Assembly (NCBI GenBank): GCA_017893485.1
Contig: CM030367.1
Location: 143,643,767-143,707,766, forward strand
Length of the DNA: 64,000 bases
Reading direction: 5' to 3'
From: Hemerocallis citrina
Lineage: Eukaryota; Streptophyta; Magnoliopsida; Asparagales; Asphodelaceae
Shown here: one piece after another, positions 23,260-33,977 of the stretch
Position numbering within the stretch: position 1 is the first letter of the stretch
How the letters are laid out: every line of letters starts with the position of its first letter
Program-made: the position numbers and the translations under genes
Notes under the pieces: generated by a model
What the model was told of the DNA's origin: nothing
The model's database searches: none
Seen by the model: only the letters and a program-made list of their open reading frames with translations

Positions 23260-24250
23260 ATAGTGGACCCAAACTATGTTTGGGGTAAGTGGTTTTTATC
23301 GCTCAAGCTATCGGCTTGAGGCCCGGTTTTCCCATGATGACAGCTGTCTCGAGGAAGTACCAAGTTTATCTGGGGTCAGTAGTTTTTCCCTCCTGGCTTC
23401 GGCTGGGAGGAAGTAACCAGTTTATCTGGGGTTAGTGGTTTTTCCCTCGATGACAGCCGTCGCGAGGAAGTACCCAGGTTACCTGGGGTCAGTGGCTTTT
23501 TTCCTCTTGGCTTCGGCTGGGAGGAAGTACCCAAGTTCTACTTGGGGTTAGTGGTTCCCTCGCTAGTTCGGCTAGGAGGACGACGTAGCCTCGGATGAGT
23601 AAGACTCTGTGTGAGCATCGGGTGGCGTGTTTACTGGGTTGTCGGCTTTCAGTATGTTGGGATACTGTGGCTCACTGGTCGACAAACTAATAAAATCACT
23701 AAGTGTAAATAAAAATGTGAAAGTACAGAAAGAGAATTGTGAATTGTGTATGGGAAAGAAAGTGGTTGTGAATGAAGTAAATGTGAAGGAACACGAGTTA
23801 TGAGTTAGTGTATGAAAAGAAGTGATAAATGCAGTACGTGGTTAATTTAAAATGAAAATAATAAAAGAGACATGTGTTATTATGAATAGTACGAAGTAAT
23901 TGTATTATGTAAGTAATTATTAAAGTAAAATACAGTATGATATAAGTTGTTACATCTTGGAATTGTGTCAAGGAACTACCTGCCCGCTATTTCTGTAGAA
24001 ATTGTGGGAACTACCTGCCTTGGCATAATTTGCAGGGTGAGTTGGTATAATAGTGGTAATGATTAATGGAAATGAAGAATTAAGTAAAGTGAAGATGAAT
24101 AATGATTGAAGTGAATTAATAACTAAGCTATCGGCTTGAGATGTGATGTGATATTACCCAAACTATGTGTTTGGGGTGCGGTGATTATTACCCAAGCTAT
24201 TAGCTTTGGGGTGTGATATGTTGTGGCCCAAATTGTGTTTGGGAATATGG
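23260..24250 (+). repeat. Cluster of short perfect hairpins and ~62-bp repeats in solo LTR
   Basis: At least eight short palindromes: CCCAAACTATGTTTGGG (near 23269), CTCAAGCTATCGGCTTGAG (near 23304), CCTCC...GGGAGG with a CTTCGG loop (near 23391 and 23503), CCCAAGTTCTACTTGGGG (near 23540), and similar words at 24167, 24189 and 24231. Between 23350 and 23580 they lie in three to four tandem ~62-bp units. Confidence 0.75.
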
Positions 24251-24742
24251 AGTATATTGCGATGAGAATGAAAGTGAAGCTAATGGCAATTTGTGTTATA
24301 AGTGAAAATGATAATAAGATATATTACTTATAAGAATGAGAAATTACTAAAGTGGTATAATGAGATGAGAATGAGCTATAAAATATGTTTTGATGCAATG
24401 AGTATAAGTATTCTAATTAGTGATGTGTTAATGAAATGTGATGAAATGCAAGCACCTCGCAAAGTAAAATGAAATGTGATGTTTGTGTTATACAACATAA
24501 ATGAGTGTGATATTCTGGGAGGGAATGCATATGTTTATGATGCTATAAAAATAGATAAACGTGATGTTATGCAATAAAATAAATACTTGTGATGAGATGT
24601 TATAATGAGGTAGATGGTATTGTTGTTTGGATGCGTGCGATGTATGCAATAAGAAAATGGTTTTATTCACCTAAATAACGAAATGCTGTTATGATGATAA
24701 TTGTGGATAGATGAATATTCGTACTATGCGAATGTAAAATAA

Positions 24743-24744
<2 letters not shown>

Positions 24745-24805
<61 letters not shown>
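24745..24805. repeat. (AT)n microsatellite
   Basis: About 30 dinucleotide repeats. Open frames reading Ile-Tyr repeats across it are artefacts. Confidence 0.97.
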
Positions 24806-24806
<1 letters not shown>

Positions 24807-25675
24807 GGGGTTGATGTGAAGCATATAGTAAAATGTGTGAAGTTATGGATAATTAAATAGTTGAATGCAGGTTGGCAAAGTAATTGATATAACATCGTAC
24901 TGGTGACGTTGTGTTCAGAATTCAGGTTGCATTATCTTAACTTGATGTTTGTAAGTTTAAATTATTTTCTTTATACCATTTTAATTTATTTATTAGATTA
25001 ATAACTATACTCACACCAGAAATGGCTGACCCCTTAGTGTTTGGGGGGTTAGGGAGTCCCTAGACTACCCTAGATCCCCTACTATTACAGGTCCTCAGCA
25101 GCACAGAGGTGAGGCGTAGGTTTGTAAAGTGGAGATTTATTTTTAAATTTCTTGTATAAATTAGTTAGGTGAATAGTGGAATTCGTGATTTAAATTGTAT
25201 TTGAAATGTAAAAGTACCTGGATATCGATAATGAGTATAGTTTGAGGTAGTATGGTATGTTCTTGACCCGTACCCATCTCGTTGTGGCGTACCGGACCCT
25301 GTGGTAGGTTTTACAAAGGTTTTTCAAAAATTTTTACTACGTTTTCAAAGAAAATTATAGTTTTTAATTGATAACTGATATATTGTTATGAGTTTGGCCC
25401 CCAGAGCATAATATTATATTGCCTGTGTGATTCTGCTCATTTTGGTATGGGGAGCCTGTGATATTATTGCCTGTGATGTGAGCTACGGAATTTAGAGCAG
25501 AATTTCGTAAGCTAATTGTGTTTCGGGGCAGAAATTACAGGGGAAATTCTGCCCAAATTTTTATTGAAATATAACTATTTTAGTTTATGTTTAAAGTGAT
25601 ATAGAAATTGATAGAATTGAATTTGAAGGTGTTGTTTTCAAACAAAAAAAAAATGGGGTGTTACAGAAGGGAGTA

Positions 25676-26643
25676 GGGCTTGTTTGGTTGGGGCAAAATG
25701 GAGGGGAGGGGAGGAAGGGATCTTTTAAAATATTTCTTGTTTGATTTATTTTTTAGGAGGGGATGGGAGGGGAATAGAGGGGTGCAGAATCCCTCCTGAG
25801 TCAATTTTGGCTTCCCTCCAATATTGGGGGGATTTGGAGGGGAGAGAAAGTGGATTTAATTTTTTTAAAGTGATTGGACTAAACTGTCCTTTTTAGATCT
25901 AATTCTCTAAAATAAAAAAGATATCCTCTCTCTCCCGACTCTCTCTCCCCCACTCGCACTCTCTCTTTCTCCCCCTTCTCATCGCGGAGGTGAGGAGCAG
26001 ATATCCTCTCTCTCTCTCGACTCGTCTCTCTTCCGACATTTCCAGTTTTATTTTATTTATTTATTTATTTATATTTTTTAAGCAAAAATATTATTGTATG
26101 TTAAAGCTTTAGCATGCAATGCAAGAGTCTGAATAATGCTTGGTCTCTCTGTTAACAGTTGGGGATACATTGCATAGTTTTAACTTTGATCTCCTTTTCG
26201 TCCACATAGGCAACAAAAAGTCTTCCTTCAATCACGAAAAGTGAATTAAAAGAAAACAAATTTTAAAAAAAAATCTTATGAGCTAGATGAGTTGAATCTT
26301 GTTACTGTTTTTGTCTATATATAATATTACATAAATATTGGACTTACAGTAGTGGTTTAGCCAACTAGTTGTCTTAGAGCATGTAGCATTTGGGGCCAGA
26401 ATCTTATTTAATTTGTTCAAGTACTATCAATCAATCTGCCTTCAATATTTTGTTTATTGGTCTTCATTATTTTGTTTATATTACAAAATTATAATTAGAA
26501 ACAATAATACATAGACTCTCCTAAAATATGAAAGGGTATAAAAGTAATTTAATTATAAAATTTCTTCCCTCCCCTTGTGAACCAAACAAGAAGATAATTA
26601 TTTTCTCTCTCCTCCCCTCCCCTCCTTTGAACCAAACAAAGTC
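25676..26643. mobile_element. Non-autonomous element with GGGCTTGTTTGGTT-type inverted ends
   Basis: The left end GGGCTTGTTTGGTTGGGG is matched at the right by GAACCAAACAAAGTC (reverse complement GACTTTGTTTGGTTC), followed inward on both sides by GAGGGGAGGGGAGG-type sequence. A second internal copy of the right end (GTGAACCAAACAAG) lies near 26577. The style resembles hAT- or Harbinger-type MITEs. I could not define a clean target duplication, so superfamily and exact ends are uncertain. Confidence 0.6.
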
Positions 26644-26840
26644 TTGATTAAAATTCCCCCTATCCCTTTCCCTCCCCTCCCCTCCCCTCCCGAGGGAAGG
26701 GTATTTGGGTGAACTTCCAAAAATACCCCTTCACTTAAGTATAGAGGATGGAAATAGCTTAATGAAATATGGCCATTGGATTAAGATGAACTTGATCCAA
26801 TGGACAGATCTCGCTTTTGCACACCCGTTTGCATTGGAAA

Positions 26841-26842
<2 letters not shown>

Positions 26843-26886
<44 letters not shown>
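26843..26886. repeat. (TA)n microsatellite, left flank of a foldback element
   Basis: About 22 TA repeats abutting the inverted-repeat element of 26887-27406. A similar run follows it (27407-27436). Confidence 0.95.
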
Positions 26887-26888
<2 letters not shown>

Positions 26889-27403
26889 AAATGCTCCACT
26901 GAAAACGGGTTTGTTTTCACTGGTTGGAAAACACCAATCTGAGCCGGTGGATCACTTTTGATCGTGATCAGCGGCTCAGATCGCCTCCGCCCATCACCCA
27001 ATATCACTTAAGTGGCGAAGGGTTATTTTGGGAATTTCGTCCCAAATAACTCTTCGTCTGATTCGCTCTGAAAAAATGAATATAACCTAGGCCGTTGTTG
27101 GGAACAACGGCCTAGGTTATAAAAAAAGAATTATATGCTGTTGTTTGGAACAACGGCCTTGTTCTAAATTTTTTATAACCTAGGTCGTGTTCCCAACAAC
27201 GGCCTAGGTTATATCCTTTTTTTAGAATCTGTTCAGCGAAGAGTTATTTAGGACGAAATTTTCAAAATAACCCTCCGCTGATCAATTGCAACGGGTTATG
27301 GGGAGCTCGATCTGAGCCGCTGATCACGATCATGAGTGATCCAATGGCTCCGATTGGTGTTTTTCAACCCGTGAAAACTAGACCCGTTTTCAATGGAGCA
27401 TTT

Positions 27404-27406
<3 letters not shown>
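26887..27406. mobile_element. Foldback MITE inserted in a (TA)n microsatellite
   Basis: The two arms, about 230 bp each, are inverted copies: left GGAAATGCTCCACTGAAAACGG, right end ...CCGTTTTCAATGGAGCATTTTTC. The match continues through AGCGGCTCAGATCG and GGGTTATTTTG words. The centre contains three nested palindromes built from CCTAGGCCGTTGTT and its inverse (near 27087, 27140 and 27185). Flanking (TA)n on both sides suggests insertion into a TA microsatellite, as described for some plant MITE families. No coding capacity. Confidence 0.85.
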
Positions 27407-27438
<32 letters not shown>

Positions 27439-27446
27439 GCTAATAT

Positions 27447-27790
27447 GAGATGTTGAGATGAATTTTTTTTTTTAGAGAGGAGCAATTTGAGTAATCTGAA
27501 TCTCGATCACACCGCTTACATCACTTTACATGTCATCTAGATGGTGTGTACAAAATTTCAAGCGATTTGGATACCTCTAGCTTATGCATCAAAACGTTCA
27601 ACACATCATGAAGATTGTACGAAATACATATATATGCATTTATTTGAACGTTTTGATGCATAGACTGCAGGTCTCTGAATTGCTTGAAATTTGGCACACA
27701 TCATCTTGATGACATGTAGAGTGATGTGATCGTGATTCAGATGACTCAAATCGCCTATCTCTTCAAAAATATTTTCATCTTCCCTATCTC
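27447..27790. mobile_element. Second foldback element
   Basis: Arms of about 150 bp pair across a centre near 27620: left AATTTGAGTAATCTGAATC and CATCAAAACGTTCAA, right GATTCAGATGACTCAAAT and TTGAACGTTTTGATGCAT. Ends are near GAGATG (27447) and TATCTC (27790). No clean target duplication was found, so superfamily is not assigned. Confidence 0.75.
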
Positions 27791-28329
27791 ACCACCTAGT
27801 ATGGCAAAGGCACACAAGAAAGTAAATAAAGTTTATGAGAGCACAAGCAACATGTATGTTGTGCTTATCCTCTATTATAACAGTACTCATGTCAATGGCA
27901 CTTTGCCCTTGAACAATTCATTACCAAGGTTTAAAATTTTTGGTTTCAGTTTGGTACCAGATACTCTCCCATAATTCATTTCGATACGTTGTAATAAAAA
28001 TAGTAAACATTGAAACAAAATGTTTATGTTATCCTTTCTTATTGATCCCTCTCCTTAGTGCAAATCATCATGACCATCACGGGTCTTATCAACCAAAATA
28101 CAGCATACCATCGAAAGTAAAGCAGTACATGATGAATAAATATCATTTCTCCTCATATTCTGACTGTTTTTGATCAATTAAGATTAACATCATTGCAATT
28201 GACCTAGGTATTGCCCAATGTAGTTTAGTTATATTACTATAATAACAATACAATTCAGCAAATACAAATCACTTCCAGCCATATATGCACTCATTAATCC
28301 CTTTAATCAGTTAATCTACATTATTGATT
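27791..28329. other. AT-rich sequence, nothing recognised
   Basis: Short open frames only, with no domain, repeat structure or splice pattern that I can support. Confidence 0.4.
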
Positions 28330-29160
28330 ACCCGTTAGTATTTATAGCTCAATAGATGAAAGTTGCTTCTCGTAAGCCAAGAACCAACGACGATACGCTA
28401 TAAGCTTTGCATATCCATCAATGATCACTTTCTTGTCAACTTCTCGATCATAGTTCAGGAGCTGTTAGAATACAAGTGCAATTTCTCTTAACCCTTCTAA
28501 AACTTCGAAGTTTTAGCATAGTGGCAGAGATTTTCACATAGTATCAGAGCAACCAGGTTCGAATCTCACTGGCTACGCAATTTAAATGCGGATTAAAAAA
28601 AAATACCACTGCGTATTGTCCAGGTCTCGGCCCACAATTTGTTGGGTATTTATCTTGTTTCATTGGCCCATAAAAAAAAATGAGCCATTTACCTGAGGGG
28701 GCGTGTTAGAATACAAGTGCAATTTTTCTTAACCCTTCTAAAACTTCGAAGTTTTAGCATAGTGGCAGGAATTTTCACAGAAGCAATTAATGTTCCCTTA
28801 AACGCTATCATCATAGGAAGAATAGTGTAGGATTTCCAATTTCTTGCCCACTGTTGGTATCCTAAGGTCCACCAAATGGCAGTATAAGATTCCAAAGTTG
28901 TCCAAATAGTTAGCTATGTGGAGAAGAAAAACTTATGGATTTAAATTACCAGCTTCCATGCAGTTAGCAAATGGAGAGGGCCTAATACCGACCAATCAAC
29001 ACTGGTTTCATTGACTATGGCCTCAAATATTTCCAATGTAAAGCGACAACATATTTTAGGGTTCCTTCACATTTGTCATTCCTAAAGATGTCTTGGTCTT
29101 TCATGAATTGATCGATCAAATAGTCGTTAATTATATGGATTTCAATTACATCAATGCATA
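28330..29160 (-). pseudogene. Unrecognised gene remnant on the minus strand, split by a TRIM
   Basis: Minus-strand blocks look coding: around 29150-29050 (IDQFMKDQDIF...), 29030-28948 (EIFEAIVNETSVDWSVLGPLHL), 28910-28780 (IWTTLESYTAIWWTLGYQQWA) and, beyond the TRIM, 28462-28340 (NYDREVDKKVIIDGYAKLIAYRRWF, ending in TAG/TAA context). They are in different frames with shortened gaps between, so at best this is a decayed multi-exon gene. The residue composition is that of a folded, Trp-rich protein and not of a retroelement. I do not recognise the family. The TRIM at 28463-28779 lies between the last two blocks. Confidence 0.4.
28463..28779. mobile_element. TRIM (miniature LTR retrotransposon) with 76-bp LTRs
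   Basis: Two near-identical 76-bp direct repeats, 28463-28538 and 28704-28779, both begin TGTTAGAATACAAGTGC and end TTTTCACA. The left one is followed at once by a primer-site match TAGTATCAGAGC (iMet type, 28539-28550); the right one is preceded by CCTGAGGGGGCG (polypurine-like). Target duplication is GGAGC/GAAGC (one mismatch). Internal sequence is about 165 bp and non-coding. Strand is plus by PBS order. It depends on proteins supplied by other elements. Confidence 0.92.
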
Positions 29161-29434
29161 TATATCAATAATGAAAAATGTCAAAATGAATCAATGAGGT
29201 TTATTCATTTTGGCATTCAACTAATTGTACATTAAGATGTTTAAGTATGTTTTTACTTCAAACAGTAATTATCTGGCCTCCATATTATTGACATTTAGGT
29301 CATTTATCATAACCTTCTCCAATATATTTTTTTTCTTATGGAATAAGAAGGTTCCTTTTTGAGTGATTTTTGTGATAGTTTAGTGTAGGAATAGGTTTTT
29401 GTTAAATAAAGACAAGATTTCTTTTTGGGTTTTT
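29161..29434. other. AT-rich spacer, nothing recognised
   Basis: No coding or repeat signal beyond A/T homopolymers. Confidence 0.4.
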
Positions 29435-29585
29435 TTTTTTTGATTATACTGGGTCTCCATCCTCCTCTACGGGTCAGACTAATCCCAGTCCTCGTGACAA
29501 GGCTCCCGACCTTTGGTCGGGTTGATGCACCAGCTTTGCTGGCCATGACGGTCACTGGCCACTCAGAGGTATTGGGTTATAAAAG
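29435..29585 (-). mobile_element. SINE-like 3' fragment with poly(A)
   Basis: On the minus strand a GC-rich block containing GGGATTAGTCTGACCCGTA and GGATGGAGACCCAGTATAATC runs into an A11 tail (plus 29438-29450). Blocks ending GGGATTAGTC... plus poly(A) are common in plant tRNA-derived SINEs. No complete A/B box pair is seen, so this is a fragment call only. Confidence 0.35.
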
Positions 29586-30570
29586 AAAGATAGGGTTTTT
29601 AAATAAAGGAAATTGATTACTTTAAAAAATCGGTTAATTAGGGGCCTTTTGTGAAAATGTTGATATCCTTGACAAAAGGTTGTGTTTTTGTTTGTTTGAA
29701 AAAGGATGGGATTATACTCACAAAAAGTGATGCATTTTAAAAGTTAGATTCTTTAAGAAAGTTTGACTATTTTTGAGTAAACAGTATTTTTTTATGATAA
29801 ATCGAATCTTTTTATAATTTCAACGATTCATCCACTATCTACGGTTTAGATTGTACCATAAACGTTTTATTTGTGAGGATCACTCGTGGCTTAATCAATT
29901 GAAAAGAACAAGTCGAAATATTGACTTATTGATTTTGAGTTATAACGACAAGTACACACATATAAGTAAGAGGTTCATAATTCAAGTGTTTTTCAATCAT
30001 AAAAATTATCTTTTTCTTAAGTCGTTGTTTTGGTTAGAAAAACATTTCGTTTCAATCGTTAACATATAAAAATTGTATTTTTAGCAACAAACAAACACAC
30101 ATGCATAGACATATTATGGAAAAGCGAATTGAACTTGCACGTGCACACATGAGAAGCCATGAATTCATATACTATCACATTTATTCTCTCAAATTCCCAA
30201 CAAAATAAACCTTCAATCAGGCCAAGAAACTTAAACTAAATTATCGCAAATCACATATAATCACAAATTGACTTCTAGTTATTCATAAACAATCAGGAAA
30301 ATCAAAACATTTTGTTCATATTCAACTCAATGTTCATCTTGTTTATCATGCACTCATCAATATCAGTTAACAATTTAAAAATAAAAAGGAGGAGGATACC
30401 AAGGATGACCGGGATCAGTTTGTTGTCAGCATTAGGCTTCGGAAGTGGGCATGGCTGGCATCGGGACAACGCAATTCTCTCTATTTCTATCCTTTTTTTT
30501 TTGTTTTTTTTTTTTCTAAATTGGAGGCCGGTTCTCCATTATGGCTTTGGGGTTTTATGGGGATTGTATA
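29586..30570. other. AT-rich sequence, nothing recognised
   Basis: Two open frames (29851-30069, 30312-30653) have no recognisable domain. A T-rich run at 30487-30516 is the only notable feature. Confidence 0.4.
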
Positions 30571-30864
30571 TCTCTACTATTATAATGGGAGAAGGGGTTA
30601 GTGTCATTTGTCATTGTATGTCATTTTGTCAACACGTGCAGCGCACGTGTTGACTTTTTTTTTGGTCCTTTTTCATTCCCCTCCCCATTTTTTCACGTGC
30701 AACGCACGTGTATAATACTAGAATTTTTTTTTTGGTCCTTTTCATTCCCCCTCCCCATTTTCCCTACGTGCAACGCACGTGTATGATACTAATTTTATTT
30801 TTATTTTTTCTTTTCATTCCCCCTCCCTATTTTCCCCACGTGCAACGCACGTGTATAATACTAG
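30571..30864 (+). mobile_element. Short Helitron with four successive 3'-end hairpins
   Basis: The 5' end TCTCTACTATTATAATGGGAG follows host A; the 3' end is the hairpin CACGTGCAACGCACGTG, then TATAATA and CTAG, followed by host T. The hairpin plus TATRATACTA tail occurs four times (near 30634, 30693, 30764 and 30837, spacing about 60-73 bp), so the element carries a tandem of Helitron 3' ends. It is 294 bp and non-coding. Confidence 0.85.
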
Positions 30865-31197
30865 TAGAATAGAGAAAGAGAGCGGTGACTTGGTATTAGG
30901 GATTTTAAGTGGAAAAATTAAATTAGGAGGGTGGATGGCTAAGATTTAATGTAGCATATTATTATCAGATTATATCTACAGTCCAGATTTTGCTGGACAT
31001 GTGTATTCTTGCTTCTCTAATATAAATAGATATAATTAACCCATAAATACAAGCACTAAAGTGACTTACATTATATAAAACACACAAAAAAAAATAAATC
31101 ACAAACCAACAATTTGTGAAACACATCCAAATAATAACTGCCATTTGATAGAAAGGGAGATTATCAGGCAAACTATCTCCCATTTTAATACTGGATC
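30865..31197. other. AT-rich spacer, nothing recognised
   Basis: No gene is supported here. The right edge carries the GGATC copy of the target duplication of the next element. Confidence 0.4.
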
Positions 31198-31894
31198 TGT
31201 TAGAATTGTGTCTTGAATACTCGTTGTTCAGATTAGAAGAAGCTAAAATGAAGTACGGAGGTCGAAGCGTTAAAGAGAGTAGAAGGAAACAGCAACAGTG
31301 AGGTGCAGGCTATGTTGCGGTCGACTGCACCCCCGACCGCAGTTGCACTGGGTTTGGCCGAGAGGTGGACGGTTGACCAGTCTTGTTGGACGGTCGACCG
31401 CCCGCGGCGCTGTGTTCGTTTTTGGGCTTCGATTTGTTAGGTCGTTTCAGCCAAATTTTCAACTCTAAGTTAGATCGTACGGCTCCTATTCAGTTACTTC
31501 TTTTCCTGGTTATATCGGGCGTCGACTGAGAATCAAGATTAAACCTAGGTTTCTCTCTATTCTTCTATATATATTGTAAGCTTCTTCAATATGAGAGAGA
31601 GTACTTCATAGATTATTTTTTTCATTGCAAAGAGATACTTGAGTGAGTGAGTTTAATTCCTTGTATTGAGTGAATCAATAACTCCTTGTAATCTCTTCTA
31701 GTTGAATATCAGATCACCCTTTTTTTCTCCCGGATTAAGCAAAAGTTAACCGGGATAAGTTAACAGTGTGTTTATGTTAGATTGGTGGATCTATTTGCTT
31801 GCTCAATTTATTCGTCTCATTTACTTTGACTTCCTCATTGTCCTAATTAGTTCCGCTGCGACCAGATGTGTTTGTTGACGTCCCAATCCCAACA
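31198..31894 (+). mobile_element. Solo LTR, Copia-like (697 bp)
   Basis: It starts TGTTAGAATTGTG and ends ATCCCAACA, with flanking 5-mers GGATC (31193) and TGATC (31895), one mismatch. A CTATATATATTG box near 31563 and the text AAGCTTCTTCAATATGAGAG after it fit a promoter and transcript start. The short length and TGTT...AACA ends are typical of Copia LTRs; no internal region is present. Superfamily is inferred from LTR style only. Confidence 0.8.
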
Positions 31895-32605
31895 TGATCC
31901 TCCTTGGAAAGTGCTGCATTGCTTGGACAAAAATGCTATAATAGTAATAGCTTAGTAGAACAAAAGGATCAGCAACGAGGACATAGAACACTAGAGACTA
32001 TACTCGGAGATTGTGAGTGTATGCAGGTTTTGAATGCTTTCATGTTTTATTGGCTGGGCTAACCATATGTTGGTAGCTTGGAGTTTTTTTATCGGTCTTT
32101 TTCTTCACCCCCGTGTACTGCACTTCATTTTTCTGTACATCTATATTATGCTTTTCTTGTTCTCTCACTAATGAAATAGAGTAGATATATCCAACATTTT
32201 ATATGAAAAAGGCTATTAGATAAATTAGAGCAAACTATTCTTAACAATTCTTTTATACTAAATATTTTTCAATTATACAAACACTTCGAGATTTCCTTTA
32301 CCATATCAATACTTTGAGCAAATTAACATGGATATATCAATTCTTTAAACAAATTAACATGTGATATCCATTTCATCATTGGTTAAATGCAAGTGAGAAT
32401 CTAAATTTCCTTCAATTTATTTTTATTCTGTACCAAATATTCTCTATCTTTTGAAGGGAGACTGAAGTTATAATACATTGAGAATCTAAAAAGGAAGAAA
32501 CCATGAAGATACTAAAATAAAGAAATTTCAAGAAAAATTAAATTTCTTTTGCATTTGCAACCTATATTTGCATTTACAATGAAACTATTGTTTTGCACTT
32601 GTAGA
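31895..32605. other. AT-rich sequence, nothing recognised
   Basis: No coding, repeat or RNA signal that I can support. The right edge is the left CTTGTAGA copy of a hAT target duplication. Confidence 0.4.
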
Positions 32606-33844
32606 TAGCATTGGTTCTAAAACCCGAAACCCGGACCCGACCCGGACCCGACCCGGACCCGGCGTTGGACCGGAACCGACCCGATCTAATTTGGGTAGAG
32701 TATGGGTCCTAAATAACTACCCGTTGAAATTTCGGGTCGGGTCTGGGTCCCCTAAAAATGGAACCGACCCGGACCCGGACCCGGACCCGCAATAGAGAAT
32801 TAATCAATAAACGAAGCGGACCCGACCCGGACCCGACCCCTTACCCGTTACTAGTGCCAAATACAGTTAGATGCTACCAAGTTTAGCTTCAATTACTTGG
32901 ACAATAAGAAGAAAAAGAAGGCCATATGAATCATTTTCTCCCTAGTCAACTCTTCCCTTACATTAACAGCTATCATATTATTTAACTTTAAGTTCATTTT
33001 CTATCACATTATCAACTAATATAATTTAAACTGTCTGATTATTTTCTATACTCTCTGATCGCAGTCAATACACTTTTCCTCAATTTTACAGTATCTTTAC
33101 TTCCAAGAGTTTTGAGTAAAAAAAAACTAGTACCTTCAGTTGTTGCGTTCATCTGGCTCTGCTTTTTTGCATAAACTAAGGGGACACCCATCAGTTGTTT
33201 ATCTGATACAATTGCATCATTGGTTAATAATCTGGTCTGAGAACAAGACAAACCTAATGTATTCTTTCAGAAAAGAAAGGAGAAAAGAAAGAGGCAGTGG
33301 AAAGTCCTGGTAAAATGGGGGTTTGACCTTCATCTGCCTTGCTTTGCTTTTGTTTATCTTCCTCTTCTTTCGGTGGCTCCAACTCAACATCAGTACTGGA
33401 TTCCACACCTTCTGGGTCATTAGCAGAAGATGGAAGTTTCAGCACTTGATCATCTGAAACATTTTGCACCACAAAAGTGTTTAGCAGATTGTGGAAATAT
33501 TTGCAAGTCAGTATATCAAAAGTAGATTGCCAATCACGGACTCATAAATTAGTCAGTGATTACACTTCCACACACTTCATCGATATCCACATTTAAAGAC
33601 CCGGAACCGAACCGGACCCGTGATTAGAAATAGGACCCGGACCCGGACCCGGACCCGGACCCGGACCCGGACCCGGACCCGGACCCGAAAACGAACGGGT
33701 AACATTTCTTGTGGGGAACCGGACCCGGACCCGGACCCGAATTTCATGGGTCTGAGTCCGGGTCCAGTTTTTGGACCCGTCAATGACCGGGTCCGGGTCC
33801 GGGTATTGAGCTACCCGACCCGACCCGACCCGTTACCAGTGCTA
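32606..33844. mobile_element. hAT-type non-autonomous element enclosing exon-like sequence
   Basis: The ends TAGCATTGG and CCAGTGCTA are inverted (8 of 9), and the element is flanked by a perfect 8-bp duplication CTTGTAGA (32598-32605 and 33845-33852), the hAT signature. Both subterminal regions (32625-32850 and 33600-33835) are built from GGACCC/GGGTCC hexamers in long runs. The middle (32880-33590) is single-copy-looking and holds two exon-like blocks on the minus strand. No transposase is present. Confidence 0.88.
33134..33453 (-). pseudogene. Two captured exon-like blocks inside the hAT element
   Basis: Block 1 (33453 to about 33330) follows an acceptor GTTTCAG and reads DDQVLKLPSSANDPEG then an acidic/Lys-rich stretch. 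Block 2 (33236-33134) has a T-rich acceptor TTGTTCTCAG and a donor GAAG|GTACTA and reads RLLTNDAIVSDKQLMGVPLVY. Between them is T-rich, intron-like sequence. The junction frame is not cleanly restored, so this is a fragment and not a working gene. I do not recognise the source protein. Confidence 0.45.
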
Positions 33845-33852
33845 CTTGTAGA

Positions 33853-33977
33853 TGGATTCAAGCGGTAATTCGAACTCTCCACTTCTTATTCATAAGTAAA
33901 GAGGCTTATCAATACTTACTAATAAACCATAATGACACTTGTATTGAAAATTCAATTCTCTTAGCAGTATGTATGCT
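33853..33977. other. Short spacer
   Basis: Nothing recognised. Confidence 0.4.

Larger units (their letters stand above)
20119..25665 (+). mobile_element. 5.5-kb solo LTR (Tekay/Del-like), plus orientation
   Basis: It starts TGTAGCACCTCG and ends ATGGGGTGTTACA, the terminal style of the other Tekay-like LTRs here, with no coding domains between. The flanking 5-mers (AGAGG and GAAGG) do not match perfectly, so the target duplication is mutated or the locus is rearranged. Inside are a minus-strand Helitron (20838-21407), a cluster of short hairpins (23260-24250) and an (AT)n run (24745-24805). Orientation is inferred from the GTTACA end. Confidence 0.78.

Noticed and set aside
24689..24895. 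Ile-Tyr repeat frame
   Set aside because: Translation of the (AT)n microsatellite.
20119..25665. Complete Tekay element instead of a solo LTR
   Set aside because: No primer site, gag or pol motif is visible between the ends, although the target duplication is imperfect.
33577..33868. Arg-Thr and Arg-Val dipeptide frames
   Set aside because: Direct translation of the GGACCC hexamer run in the hAT arm.
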